Positions 31,967 to 42,900 of a stretch of DNA of 64,000 bases are shown in pieces (positions within the stretch are counted from its first letter, which is position 1; every line of letters begins with the position of its first letter). Source of the DNA: Macrocystis pyrifera (lineage: Eukaryota; Sar; Phaeophyceae; Laminariales; Laminariaceae); assembly GCA_031763025.1 (NCBI GenBank), contig JASSKH010000021.1:62001-126000 (forward strand), read 5' to 3'. Both the position numbers and the translations under genes were made by a program. The notes beneath the pieces are model-generated. The model ran no database searches, had not been told where the DNA came from, and saw nothing but the letters and a program-made list of their open reading frames with translations.

Positions 31967-32496
31967 TACTGAAACAGTGACCGAAAAGGGGCGATTTTTC
32001 GCCAGGTCGTTCTCTGCGCTGTCTATGTCGATTCGAGCGGGGTTTGTTTTGCCGTATGCCGCACATCCCAATGCAGAGTATGACTATGTGGACCCACTAC
32101 TCAAAGCACGGCATAGAGCAAGAGGCTTAAAAACAGTAAAAACATGTTTCTCCGCACCTATCAGTCTATAAAGACATCAGTTTGTACTCCTGTGCTAAAA
32201 AAAGCAAAGGATCCGAACAGCAATTAGTACGTGCCCTGTGTGGGGTGTCTGGATGAGGTCAACATCGACTTCATCTCCACTCCAGAGAAATATCATATAC
32301 AAGTTCACTATGCATCCGCACTAAAACCAAGTAGTTATTCTCAGACCTATGCCAATGGGAAAGCGAAGTATCAATAAAAAGTTTGAATTCCAAAGATACC
32401 CGCCAAAAACGTTTAGAGCACGCTTTCTATGGGCACGTTTAGAAAAAAAAAGTTCCCAACTTTTGGAAAAGCCTGAAAAAAGCAAATCTGGGGCCG
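31967..32496. other. No recognisable gene
   Basis: Spacer between the inverted repeat unit and the next open frame. Nothing assignable. Confidence 0.4.
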
Positions 32497-33030
32497 ATGT
32501 CGGGCCAAGATCAGCTTGAGAAAAACTCAGGATCTTTGGTTCGAAGCGGCGAGATTCCGAGTCCTCGGCAGACATCGATCGACAAAACCAACGATTGCGT
32601 CATGAATTCTGAACGGAGTGCGCTCGTTAGGGGCTCCGACCCATCCTTGGGTCACCGTCTTCACACAATGGCCAGTGACGTGTGGCGGGCGCTGGCCAGG
32701 CGTACGATAAAGGAACAATTAGCTGCTGGTGTGTACCAAACAGAAGACAAAATATCTCGATCCGTCTCGAATGGCAAAAAACAGTTTTTTTTCAGTTTTG
32801 GGAGGATACCGCACGGCGCCGCCGGCAAGCTCTCGCCCCCTAGAGCATGTAATTACTTTCTATCTTCGATGCCGCCATCTATACTCGTTGGCCTTGCCCG
32901 ACACCAAGGGGTTGGCCGTTGGTTTAGCCTATATCGAGATCGAGCTTCTATCGTCGCACGAGATGATTTTTATCAGCGTGTTGACAGTTTTCAACGAGAG
33001 AATAGAATAGGCGCCGCCTGCAGCCGTTAG
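32497..33030 (+). other. Unrecognised open frame of 177 codons
   Basis: A mixed-composition frame (RQTSIDKTNDCVMNSERS, DVWRALARRTIKEQLAAG, GRWFSLYRDRASIVARDD) inside the candidate hAT-like element. It looks protein-like rather than repetitive, but I cannot assign it and cannot exclude chance. Confidence 0.25.
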
Positions 33031-33286
33031 AAAAAAAAGAAGGAAAAATCAAACATTTTTTTTTCCCTTTTCTCCCACAGCGGCGGTACGAGGATATTTT
33101 CGGCTGTTTTTTCAAAGCAATATTTTCGAAAGAAAACTTTTGGACTTCGCGTTACTATTGGCGTAGGTCTTTTAGGGGTATGGCGTTAGTGATACTTTTT
33201 CAGAATTTTTTATATTTTTTGGCTGGTCGGTTCGAATAGCCTGCCGCTTTTTTGGGTCAAATCAGGCCTCCAGTCCCACCCCTAAC

Positions 33287-34003
33287 AGTGGGAATGTTAA
33301 CCATGAACACCAGGTCTAGGGCTTGGTTCGAGCGTCTCCGTCGTAGAGCACAGGCACCTTGAGAATAACGTTGTTGTCGGTAGTGCCCTAGAATCAGCTG
33401 TCATTGAGGATGTTCTGTAGTATGCAGAGCTCTACCGACTGGTTCGTCCACTTTGTTCCTCGGTTCAACAGTAATCAACATCAACACCCGCTCTACAATA
33501 TACTAAGAGTTCAGAACACAAACATGTCGAGAGCCGTCTTGTAACAACTCATCTGTGTGTCATCTGCATAGTAGTTGGCTTTGGCATGATGTTGGTATAC
33601 AGATGGGATGGCGGCGAAAGGGTGTGATAATTTGTGGGCCATGGCATTCATTGTGTGCTGCCAGTATATTCTGTGTTGTTGGCCTTACCCAGATCACCGG
33701 GTCAGGTCGGGGGTGGAGCGTGGCTAGAAAGGAAGCTGTTATATTTATTTTAGGGCATTAGCCAGAAATAGCTATAGCTACGATTTTGGGTCATTCATAG
33801 GTACACTTGGCATTGCGCTCTGATATAAGCTCCTGGCGACGCTTGATATTTTGCCTGCCCTTCATCGTACCTACGAATGGCTCAAACGTTCAAGATACAC
33901 CTACTATCAGCCATTCAACGTGCGTCTCGCCTACGTTTGGCTTCAATTGTACCCATGAAAGCTCGAACGATGACTTTTTCGCTGCTGAAATATAGAGTCG
34001 GCA
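33287..34003. other. No clear gene; possible RT scrap
   Basis: On the reverse strand near 33530-33610 the frame reads NYYADDTQMSCYK. It resembles the YADDTQ active-site box of some LINE reverse transcriptases, but nothing else nearby supports it. Confidence 0.2.
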
Positions 34004-34160
34004 GTGCGGTGAACCGAAACTGAAAAATGGCTCGGTCGGTTTTTCGTTTTTTTGCGATAAAGTCGGTCGGTTTCGGTCGGTTAAAACCGAAAAAAGTCGT
34101 GCCGAAACCGAACATTCTTCGGTCGGTTTCCGGTTTGTCGGCCGGTTCCTCGTCAAAATC
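34004..34160. repeat. CGGTCGGTTT repeat block
   Basis: Repeated CGGTCGGTTT and AACCGAAA words in both orientations, starting at CAGTGCGGTGAACCG. It has the style of Ac/Ds subterminal repeats and lies immediately 5' of the second LTR element. Confidence 0.6.
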
Positions 34161-34201
34161 AACCAAATGGTCAGTATCTCGCAAGGTTCGATGTGCATCT
34201 G

Positions 34202-34396
34202 TGTTGATAAGTCCCAGGCGAAGAAAGATGATGTTTCAGGTTTTAGTATTATTCTCCCGGCAGAGTAGATACAGATGGAAGTGGCCCTGGTGGGGATCAC
34301 GTACACCCACAGAAGTAACCACCAAATAATCTCATAATAAGCCAACATACCGAATAGTCATGAAACCGTCAAATACTGAACAAGCACATTCGAACA
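34202..34396 (-). repeat. LTR (3' in element orientation)
   Basis: 195 bases with canonical TG..CA ends and the perfect terminal inverted repeat TGTT/AACA. C at 34346 where the other LTR has T. Confidence 0.93.
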
Positions 34397-35240
34397 CACT
34401 CCCTGCTTTTTCAGCAAAACAGCAATGACAATTCAAGATAACAGAACAAAACTCATCTCCATGATCAAAGACCAACTAAAATATTTCGAGAGGAAACCTG
34501 TACCTTACAAGCAAAAACCTCTTCCTCCTGTATTAAACTATTGCAGATCTCCTTTGCAACAGCTCAATGCCGTAAAAACAAAACAATCATAGAGATAGCT
34601 AAATGATAGAACTCGCGATGAACCCCATTCCCCGAGACACACGTCTCCCTGTGCCCCCTACTTCCGCCACAAATTATCAGATCGTAGCTAACGCGAGATA
34701 CCAAATATCTTTCCCTATAGAGTTTGCCCGGCGCTTACTATTCCCGAAACAATATCCGTTTTGTGTCAGAACCAAAAAGAAAAACACTCCCTGTTTCTGG
34801 TTCAGTTCACTAGCTATCCTTGTTCCCTGAAATACAACACCTTCCCACTCGCGAACCGAGATTTTCATCACCCCTAATCATGAATAATCATATCCACAAT
34901 TTTTCATCTTCCAACTCGCGAACCTCAATCACCCATCAAGTTCGGAAATACAATATTGGTGGTAGAACAACCAATCAAGAATAAGCATACCCTCCCTTGT
35001 TCTGCAACCAATAGACCGCAGTACAAAGACAAATCCCTGCCAAACTCAATGAAATCAGTATCCACCAATACCGCTGCATCTGCAATACACCTCTCAAGGT
35101 GCACCACGTACTCTAAATTCGCCAATCCGTCAACTAATAAATATCCGTCCCACCAGTCACCTTCTGGTCCTGTCTATACCACAAAGACTGTTTGATTTGA
35201 ACATGGAAATTTATTTATTTCAAAACTCCAGGCAAAACAA
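34397..35240. other. Element interior, no gene recognised
   Basis: AT-rich sequence of the second LTR element. Short words such as CCAACTCGCGAAC recur (34842 and 34911). No retroviral-type domain is visible on either strand. Confidence 0.5.
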
Positions 35241-35244
35241 AAGG

Positions 35245-35795
35245 CTACGTATACCGTGGAGTAGACGATAGTATACCTCCGCACCATTTGCGACTTTCCC
35301 GGGATAAAAAAATATGTTCCGTAACATTCAGAGATCCCTCATCAGTGGTAAACAATACATATCCCACATATCACCCACCACGTGCCCGACGGCAAGAACG
35401 GTGACTACCACATAATTTTTATCCCGAACACGTCGCCAATGGTTTTTATCATATACGACTTAATAACCGGAACGAATCCACACCCAGTCGAAAATGACAC
35501 ATCTCCATTTGACGAACCTACAGTAGACGATACTATACCTTCTTCGTACAATTCACGACTTTCCCGGGACACAAAATATAACGCACACCATTCAGATCTC
35601 CGTAACCAGTAATAAACGATACATATCCTATATATCATCCAGCACTTACCAGGAAAGAACGATAACTACCATATAATTTAGTATTCCCTAACACGTCGTA
35701 AACGGTATGTATCGACTTTCCTTTATCCGGAACGAATCCAAATCCGGTCGAAAAAGACATATCTCCATTTGTACGATCAAAAACGTATTTCGACC
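35245..35795 (-). repeat. About 273-bp tandem pair, coding-like on reverse strand
   Basis: Two copies share TAGACGATA.TATACCT, CGACTTTCCCGGGA and CCGGAACGAATCCA words. On the reverse strand the copies read NGDMSFSTGFGFVP and NGDVSFSTGCGFVP, then similar but broken continuations. A domain of about 90 residues thus seems to have been duplicated before decay. The family is not recognised. Confidence 0.6.
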
Positions 35796-36419
35796 GACAG
35801 GTGTATCCAATCGCAAGAGAAAACTACTCCTCCGAATACCCACCAGAAGTACTAGACATAACCTCCCGCCCGCTAAGTAGCCGAATTACTAAAAAGCTCC
35901 AGCTGGCGAGATACCTGTCTGTCCACTTCACGACCTTCCCGCAACATAAATACACACTTGCCCACAGACCCCCTCCAAACCTTTGAAATATGCGATATTA
36001 ATGTATTGGTATTTGTCCAGTTGCTCTTCTGGGCCTGCCGACATCGAACACGGAGCGCATCGAAGCGCAGTGGATGTCGTATTCGGCAGTAACATTTCTA
36101 ACCAAAACACGAAAATACGACTTTTCAACTACCAGGTGGGGGACGGGGGGGTACTCATCACGTATATCTTCCAGAAAAAGAAGTCCAAACAATACTTCCG
36201 TACGTATCATCTAGTATTATCGCACATTTCATACGTAATCGTACGTACTACGAATCAATTCACGAAATTTCTGCCCTCGTCGTGAAAAGAAACACACTTC
36301 ACAAGGTAATAGTGGATCGAAGACCTACCATTACGAGTGCAGACGCTATCCCCTCGCCCCGCGTGTTGCTGGACCCATAAAAGGATCCAGCGGACGATCC
36401 AACCACGCCTGCCCCATCC

Positions 36420-36525
36420 ACGACCTCCCGCTGCTGCTGCTGCTGCTGACCTTCCGCTGCTGCTGCTGCTGCTGTTCCTGACCTCCCGCTGCTGCTGCTC
36501 CTGCTGCTGCTGCTGTCGTCGTGTG
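36420..36525 (-). repeat. CAG-type trinucleotide repeats
   Basis: CTGCTG runs separated by ACCTCCCG or ACCTTCCG in three cycles. On the reverse strand they give Gln/Ser/Ala homopolymers joined by REV or GRS links. Confidence 0.85.
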
Positions 36526-36830
36526 CACGCGACTGCTGTGTCACGCGACTTGTTGCCGATGCAGACGTGCCCTCCTTCGTTACTAGTACTGCTGCAGCAG
36601 CACCCGATTCCCCCCACGTCCGCTCCCTCGACTACTACCACACCGTAGTCGAGTGCGCGTATCACGTACGCGGCTTTCCCGACCATGCCACATGGGTGGC
36701 CGGGTGCACACGGCCTGGCTCACCGTGCGACTTCACGCGAAAATGTGCAGATATGCTCCCATCCCCACAGCTCCCAGCCCCACCACAATCTCCCTGGGTG
36801 AGGTGCGCACGTAAAGTTTCGCACGACTTG

Positions 36831-37247
36831 TTATCCCCCGTGCCACTCCCCACGGAGGCGCTTCTGGTTTTGTTGCTCCCACCGCAGGGCTTTTTCTTCT
36901 CCATTTAGCACGCCGTCGTATCTCCGGCATACTCCAAGAGCACCAACACAACTTCCGCCCCCTTTTCCACCGAGGTGGCCATCTTCCGCGGAAAAGCGTT
37001 TACCCTCCCGGCTCCCGTTGCCAACATCGGAGTGTTCCGACCCTGGCGTTGAAGCATCTCTCCCTGCTCCAACTGCAGTAGATAGCTGTTGCTGTCTACC
37101 GGACCCCATCTGTGCCATCATCTCGAGGATCTCGGCGTGATTCGCCTTTCGACGCTCCTCTGCGTCGGCGGCCGCCCGCTGCAGCCCCTCGAGGGCGAGG
37201 CCCTGCTCTAATACCATACCCCGAAGATCTTCTACTTCGTCACCCAT
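36831..37247 (-). CDS. Gag-like coiled-coil protein of second LTR element
   Basis: 138 codons on the reverse strand, starting 35 bases inside the 5' LTR, the place where gag begins in compact LTR elements. The first 50 residues are heptad-like and charged (VEDLRGMVLEQGLALEGLQ, then EERRKANHAEILEMMAQM), consistent with a coiled coil. The rest is Gly/Ser/Arg-rich and ends ALRWEQQNQKRLRGEWHGG. No zinc knuckle or capsid motif is visible. The gag assignment rests on position and composition. Confidence 0.5.
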   Translation of the reverse strand: MGDEVEDLRGMVLEQGLALEGLQRAAADAEERRKANHAEILEMMAQMGSGRQQQLSTAVGAGRDASTPGSEHSDVGNGSREGKRFSAEDGHLGGKGGGSCVGALGVCRRYDGVLNGEEKALRWEQQNQKRLRGEWHGG

Positions 37248-37281
37248 GAGCCTAGGTTGCCTACGTTGAAAAACTCTAGAG

Positions 37282-37476
37282 TGTTGATAAGTCCCAGGCG
37301 AAGAAAGATGATGTTTCAGGTTTTAGTATTATTCTCCCGGCAGAGTAGATACAGATGGAAGTGGCCCTGGTGGGGATCACGTACACCCACAGAAGTAACC
37401 ACCAAATAATCTCATAATAAGCCAATATACCGAATAGTCATGAAACCGTCAAATACTGAACAAGCACATTCGAACA
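37282..37476 (-). repeat. LTR (5' in element orientation)
   Basis: Matches the other LTR over 195 bases with one difference (T at 37426), followed on the forward strand by ATCTG. Confidence 0.93.
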
Positions 37477-37481
37477 ATCTG

Positions 37482-38088
37482 TTGGCTCATAATGTGACAT
37501 TATCATATATATATGGTGCCAGGTAGCCTTGCTCCAATACTTGCGTCTGCTGCGCCACACGGTATTATACTTAGGGTTACATACTTTTCGCTATCATACT
37601 GGTCGTACGCCAGACGTGCTTAAATTATGCAGAAAACTTAAAGTACAGAGAGATACATAGTAAAAACATGTATTACTAGTAGAATTGTGCGAGGGCACTT
37701 GGCTGGGTTGTCATAACGTAGATGACATAATGTGTCGTAACGTAGTTACACTATGTATTTTATGAAGACACAACTTGCAGCGTACAGCTAACGCCATGTG
37801 AATAAATCTACGTTGCTCAACGGGGGGCTATGAGCACAAGCAAGTATTATTGTAGGCATTATTGTAGGCAGAGGGCGACAGTTCGACAGTTCAGCGGGCG
37901 AAGAAGCCGTAACTGCCGTCTGCACTCGACATGTTTGATCCCTCGCAGTCTCGCGGCGCATCGTGCCCTGTGCTCTGTGCGGCTGCTGCTGCCTGCTACC
38001 ACTGCTGCCTGTGTCTGCCGTGTTGCTGCTATGCTGTAATGCTGTTGCGGGATGTGGGCTGTGTGCTGTGTGCTGGCTGTGTCGCGTG
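37482..38088. other. No recognisable gene
   Basis: Spacer with a short AT microsatellite near 37503-37512 and a duplicated ATTATTGTAGGC (about 37847 and 37858). CTG-rich stretches near 37980-38050 give open frames on both strands without domains. Confidence 0.45.
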
Positions 38089-38235
38089 TAGAGGTGGGCA
38101 CCTTAGGGGAAAATAAACAACCGAAAATCGGATAACGCGGTGTTGTTCAGAAAACGGAAACGGGATAAACCGTTTTTTTTCCCCGATTTTAACCGGTTTT
38201 CCGAAAAACGGTTTAAACCGGATGTCGAAGTGAAA
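38089..38235 (+). mobile_element. hAT-like end with subterminal repeats
   Basis: TAGAGGTGGGCA has the classic hAT terminus form. It is followed by CCGAAAATCGG, GGAAACGGGATAAACCG, AACCGGTTTTCCG and GGTTTAAACCGG, the alternating ACCG/CGGT words typical of Ac-type subterminal regions. No matching right end with its duplicated flank (GTCGCGTG on the left) was found, so it may be a solo end or a deleted element. Confidence 0.5.
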
Positions 38236-38988
38236 CGCCTCCATATCATTGAACCAAATGGCAATTTTGCATCCAATTCGTGCTGTTTATGTTGATTCCG
38301 AGGTACTGGTGGCGTGCGACCTAAATTGAGGTGGTGTGGCACTCAATGCCAAAACAGCAGCACGTAATGGTAAGGGGCGACGTGACTTCATGGAATAAAA
38401 CAAGACCTTGCCCATCTATACATGTATTGAAGTGTACAGCCAGCGGTAGCACAGTACCATACACCTGCCGCCTGATATTAATAGTCTGAAACATATTTTG
38501 TGTAGAGGTTCAACTTTATTGCAGCCCTACAAGGCAACTATCTGCTCTACTCTAGTAATGTAGCAATCTCTGAAATATATTGAGGCATGGAGGACGTGCA
38601 CCAGGCTCGACGAGCTCAGCTGTTCACCTGATACATATAAGGCGTTCCTGGTATATGATAGTGATACCCTTATTGGCAAGGTCAACAAGTCGGCATGGAC
38701 CGCGGTCATGCATCACAGGAGACAAAAGAGAACAGGAAATTAGACGGGTCTCGCGATGATATGTTATCATTTATATACTGTAGTATGGGGGTCGCGGTAT
38801 ATTGTCTCCTAAAGAAAGTAAGGTGTCATGTGCGTCACTATCACGGACACAGCACACAGCACACATATTCACATATAGAGATGCATTTTCGTATATGCAT
38901 ATGCACATCATGCAACATGCTCGTACATGGTATACGAGTCTACGTCTCCTTCAAATACTTATCCCAATAACATCAGTATATATATTGT
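38236..38988. other. No recognisable gene
   Basis: AT-rich spacer with short frames only. Confidence 0.4.
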
Positions 38989-39610
38989 AATGAGGCGCGC
39001 GAAGCGCGCAAAAAGCGGGCGAGCCTTTTTCTTCTTGGAATTTTCCAAGAAAAAAAAAGCCTCTTCATAGCGGCTCGGATTCGAGCGTGGGGTGCCTTGT
39101 TTTGAGTTTTTCCGTATGTGTGTGTGTGTGTGTGTGATTCAACATTTTTTTGGGCAACGTTTGACCACCGCCCTCGACGCACACCGCACCAATTCCAGTC
39201 CCGGCGGGCTCTGTGGACGCGCACACACAAAAGAGACCTCCTGGTGCTGGTGCGGTGGTAAGTCGTTCACAGTAGCTCGAGCTAGGTGTGGCAACGTGTG
39301 TAGGCACATGTTGGTGCTGGGCCATGTTGAAAAAACACAGAACCACCAACACATTATAACGGTTTTTGCTTGAAACCCAGCTCTACGAGTAGTACTCGTA
39401 GGTAGGCAGACTGTGCCTGTCCACAGCAACGAGCGTTCGGGCCATGTCCCCGGGACATGCTGCAGACCCACCCTTCTGCTGATGAGGGGACGGAGAAGCA
39501 GGAGAGTATCTGCTGTATAGTTGTTGTACAGCAGTAGTAGTGGTGGTGGCACTGCTAGAAGAAGCTCTGCTGGACACACGTCAGATTGTAGATTTTTCGT
39601 CTTCAAATTG
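38989..39610 (+). repeat. Diverged copy of the GAGGCGCG element
   Basis: The first 300 bases match 49311-49610: start TAATGAGGCGCG, CATAGCGGCTCGGAT, a GT run, ATTCAACATTTTTTTGGGCA, GTCCCGGCGGG and GGTGCGGTGGTA. Further on, GTAGATTTTTCGTCTTC at about 39588 matches a word used three times in the other copy. The right inverted end was not found here. Confidence 0.8.
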
Positions 39611-39959
39611 TAAGTTCGGGACCTCAGGGCTCCGTTTAACCCCTCTGAGACCCCGAGATAACGACTAAAAACACGGTAACGTAGGTGTTATCAACCGCTT
39701 ACGAGCAGCCTCAACGCCCAGCTAACCCTGCGCCCGTGCCGTACGGCTTCTTGCATCGTATCTCGGACCGCCATTTGTATCGTCCCCCAATGACGCAGTG
39801 GCCGTTGCTATAATCGTCACAATTTTCATCTTTCAAGTTGACAAGACAAACCGTCGAAAACAAATCACGCGCACGAACTCCCACTCCAGGATGGAGAGGA
39901 AGCGCCTGCCCGGGAAAGAAAGAGACGTGCAGCGAAGCGAGGCTAGACGGGCCGCGGCC
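39611..39959. other. No recognisable gene
   Basis: Spacer before the 200-bp satellite. Confidence 0.4.
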
Positions 39960-42900
39960 GGTGAACGACTTGAGCACGCGGCTAGGTGTCGTCGAGGATT
40001 TGGCGACAAAACTAACCTATTCGGCGGCCCTCCAGTTGTATCGCCACGTAGCGCACGTTTCCTGGATGGATGTGATCGGAAACCAAGCCAGAGGCGCAGG
40101 CCACACGGCCAACGCCTGCTTTTCCTACCAGCCCCGGCATGGTCAAACGTTCTTCCCGAGGGTGCCTGAAACAACAACCTTCGTCGTTTTTGGGTGACAA
40201 AACCATGCTTGTTGTGCGGCCCTCGAGAGTAGTGGCGTCTCTCCGTAACGCCCCGGTCCATGTTTTATAGAGGGATAAGGTCGAAAATAGCGCCAGAGGT
40301 GCACGCGACACGGTCAACGATTGATTTTCCGTTCACCGCCGGCACGGTAACGCGTTATCCCAGACTGCCAACGAAAACGAGACCTTCGTCGTGTTCTGGG
40401 CGACGAAACCAAGCTAATCACGGCCCTGCAGTGGTGACTCATTAACACTCCAGCCCACTTTTATAGGAGGAAATGGTCGGAAACAAAGCCAGAAGTGCGC
40501 GCGAAACGGCCAACGCATGCCTTTCACCGTCGGCACAGTATAGCGTTATTTCCGAGTGTGAATCAAACAACAGGCTTCGTTGTGTGTTGAGCGACAAAAC
40601 CAGGCTAAATATGCGGAGTTCCAGCGGTGTATACACGTAACTCCCCGGCCAACCGGCTTTATAGGGGAACGGTAGGGACAAATGCCAGAGGTGCACGCGA
40701 CACGGCCAACGAGTGCCCTCCTTTCACCGCCGACACGGTAGAATTTTCTTGCCGAGGGTAAACCAAAACCAAGCCCTTCGTCGTGTTTTGGGCGACGAGA
40801 ACAAGCTAAAGATGCGAGGGTCCCGTGGTAGCTGCCCGTATCTCCCCAGCCCGCGTGTCGTTGGCGGGTATGGTCGGAATTAAAGTCAGAGGTTCTAACC
40901 CAAAGAGTCAACGTTTGTTTTTCCTTTCGCCTTCTACACGGTAGTACATCGTTGCGGAGGGTCAACGAAAAGGAGGCCCTTCGTCAAGGTTTTGGCGGCA
41001 AAACCAAGCAAATTGTGCGGCCTGCCAGTGGTCCCAGCAACGCCCCAGCCCACGTTTATTGGAGGATATAGCCTGGAAAAAAGCCAGTGATGCACGCGAA
41101 ACGGCCAACGCTTGTATTTCCCTTCACCGCCGGCACGTTGGTACGAGATTGCCGACAGTTAAGAACAACGAAACCCTTCGTCGAGTTTTGACAGACAAAA
41201 CCAAGCTGATCATGGGGCCTTCTATGGCAACTCACCTTAACACCCCAGCCCACGTTTTATGGAAGGATGCGGTCGGGAAACAAAGCCTTACGTTCACGCG
41301 GCACGACGTACGAATGATTTTATTTTAAAGCGGCACGGTAAGACGTTATTGTAGAGTGTGAACGCAAACGATGCCCTTCGTCGTGTTTTTGGCGACCAAA
41401 TCAAGCTAATCATGCGACACTTCGGCGGTAATTCATTGTCCCCCAAGCCCACGTTTTATAGGAGGGTATGATCGGGAAAAAACGCAGAGGTGAACGCGCC
41501 CTGCCCCACGATTGCTTTTCCTTTCAGCATTCGCACGATATAAAACGTTATTCCCGAGTGTCAACGAAAACGGCATCCTTCGCCGAGTTTTGGGCGACAA
41601 AACCAAGCTGATTCTGCGCCCCTCCAGCGTTAGCTCCCCGTAGCGCCCCAGCCCACGTTATATAAGCGGATATGGCCGGAAAGAATGTCAGAGGTTCACA
41701 CAACACGCCGAACGAATGCTTTTATTGCATTTTCCGCACCGTTTAATACTTACTTCGAGTGTCAACGAGACCCTTTGTCGATGATTGGGCGACGAAACCA
41801 AGCTGATTCTGCGGATCTTCAGTGGTAACTCATCCTAATACCCTAGCCCACGATATATAGAGGAGCGAGGTCGGGAAAAATGCCAGAGGTGTACGAGAAA
41901 CGGCCTACGCTTGCTTTTCCTTTCACCGCCGGCACGGTAAAACGTTATTCCCGAGTGTCAACGAAAACAGGATCCTTCGTCGGGTTTTGAGCGACAAAGC
42001 CAAGCTAATTGTACGCCCCTCCAATGCTATCTCCTGTGACGCCCCAGCCCACATTTTTAATGCCGATACGGTCGTAAAGGAAGCCAGAGGTTCATATGAC
42101 ACGGCCAAGGCTTGTATTTGTTTTCACCACCGGCACGGTAAAACGTTATTCTTTAGTGTCAATGAAAACAAGACCCTTCGTCGTGGTTTGGGCAACAAAA
42201 CAAAGCTAGTAATGCAGCCCTTCAGTGGAAACACCCCTTAGCATCCCAGACCGCGTTTAACAGGAGGACATGGTCGGGAAAAAAGCCAGTGGTGCACGCG
42301 AAACAACCAACGCTTGATTTTTCTTTCCCCTACGACACCGCAAAAAATGATTTGGGAGTCAATGTCGACGAGACACTCCGGCGAGTTTTGGGTGACGAAA
42401 CCAAGCTTATATGCGACTACAAGTGGCAGCTACCAGTAGCGCCTCAGACCACTCTTTATATCCGGATATGGTAAGGAAGAAAGCTAGAGATTTACACGAA
42501 ACGCCCCACGGTTACTCTGTACTTCACGTTCTGCACCCTTAAACGCTATTCCCGGGTGGCGACGAAAACGAGACTCTTCATCATGATTTGGGCAACAAAC
42601 TCAAGAAAAAAACAAGCTAATTCTGCGGCTCTCCAGTGGTACCTCCCCGAAAAGCCCCAACATACGTTTTATAGACGAACATGGTCAGAGAAATGCCAAA
42701 CGTACACGCGAAACGGTCAGCGCTTGTTTTTTCTTTCCCCACCGGCACGATGGAACGTTCATGCCGAGCGTGAACCCAAACGAGATCCTTCGTCGTGTTT
42801 TCGGAGACAAAACCAAGCCAACTATGCGACTCTCCAGTGGTACAGCCCCGAAACACCCCAGCCCGCGGTTTCAAGGCGGCACACATGGTCAGGCAAACGC

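Larger units (their letters stand above)
30917..33286. mobile_element. Candidate hAT-like element, 2.37 kb
   Basis: A perfect 16-base inverted pair, GTTAGGGGTGGGACTG at 30917-30932 and its complement at 33271-33286, bounds 2.37 kb. TAGGGGTGGGACTG has the form of a hAT terminus. The 8 bases outside (ACAAAAGT and ACAGTGGG) agree only in part, so there is no clear target duplication. No transposase motif is visible inside, so if real it is non-autonomous or decayed. Confidence 0.4.
34197..37481 (-). mobile_element. Second non-autonomous LTR retrotransposon
   Basis: Direct repeats of 195 bases (34202-34396 and 37282-37476) begin TGTT and end AACA. They differ at one base and are flanked by ATCTG on both sides (34197-34201 and 37477-37481). 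The reverse strand is favoured: next to the left LTR a reverse-strand purine tract AAAAAGCAGGGAG fits a PPT, and a coiled-coil ORF starts 35 bases inside the other LTR. The 2885-base interior has no RT or integrase motif. I could not recognise the primer binding site. Confidence 0.9.

Noticed and set aside
33195-33240. A-box TGGCGTTAGTG and B-box-like GGTTCGAATAG as a third SINE
   Set aside because: No shared body with the SINE copies, no T-stem pairing and no tail.
33530-33610. YADDTQ box as evidence of another LINE
   Set aside because: Only six or so residues match, flanks show no RT motif and a stop follows soon after. Kept only as a remark.
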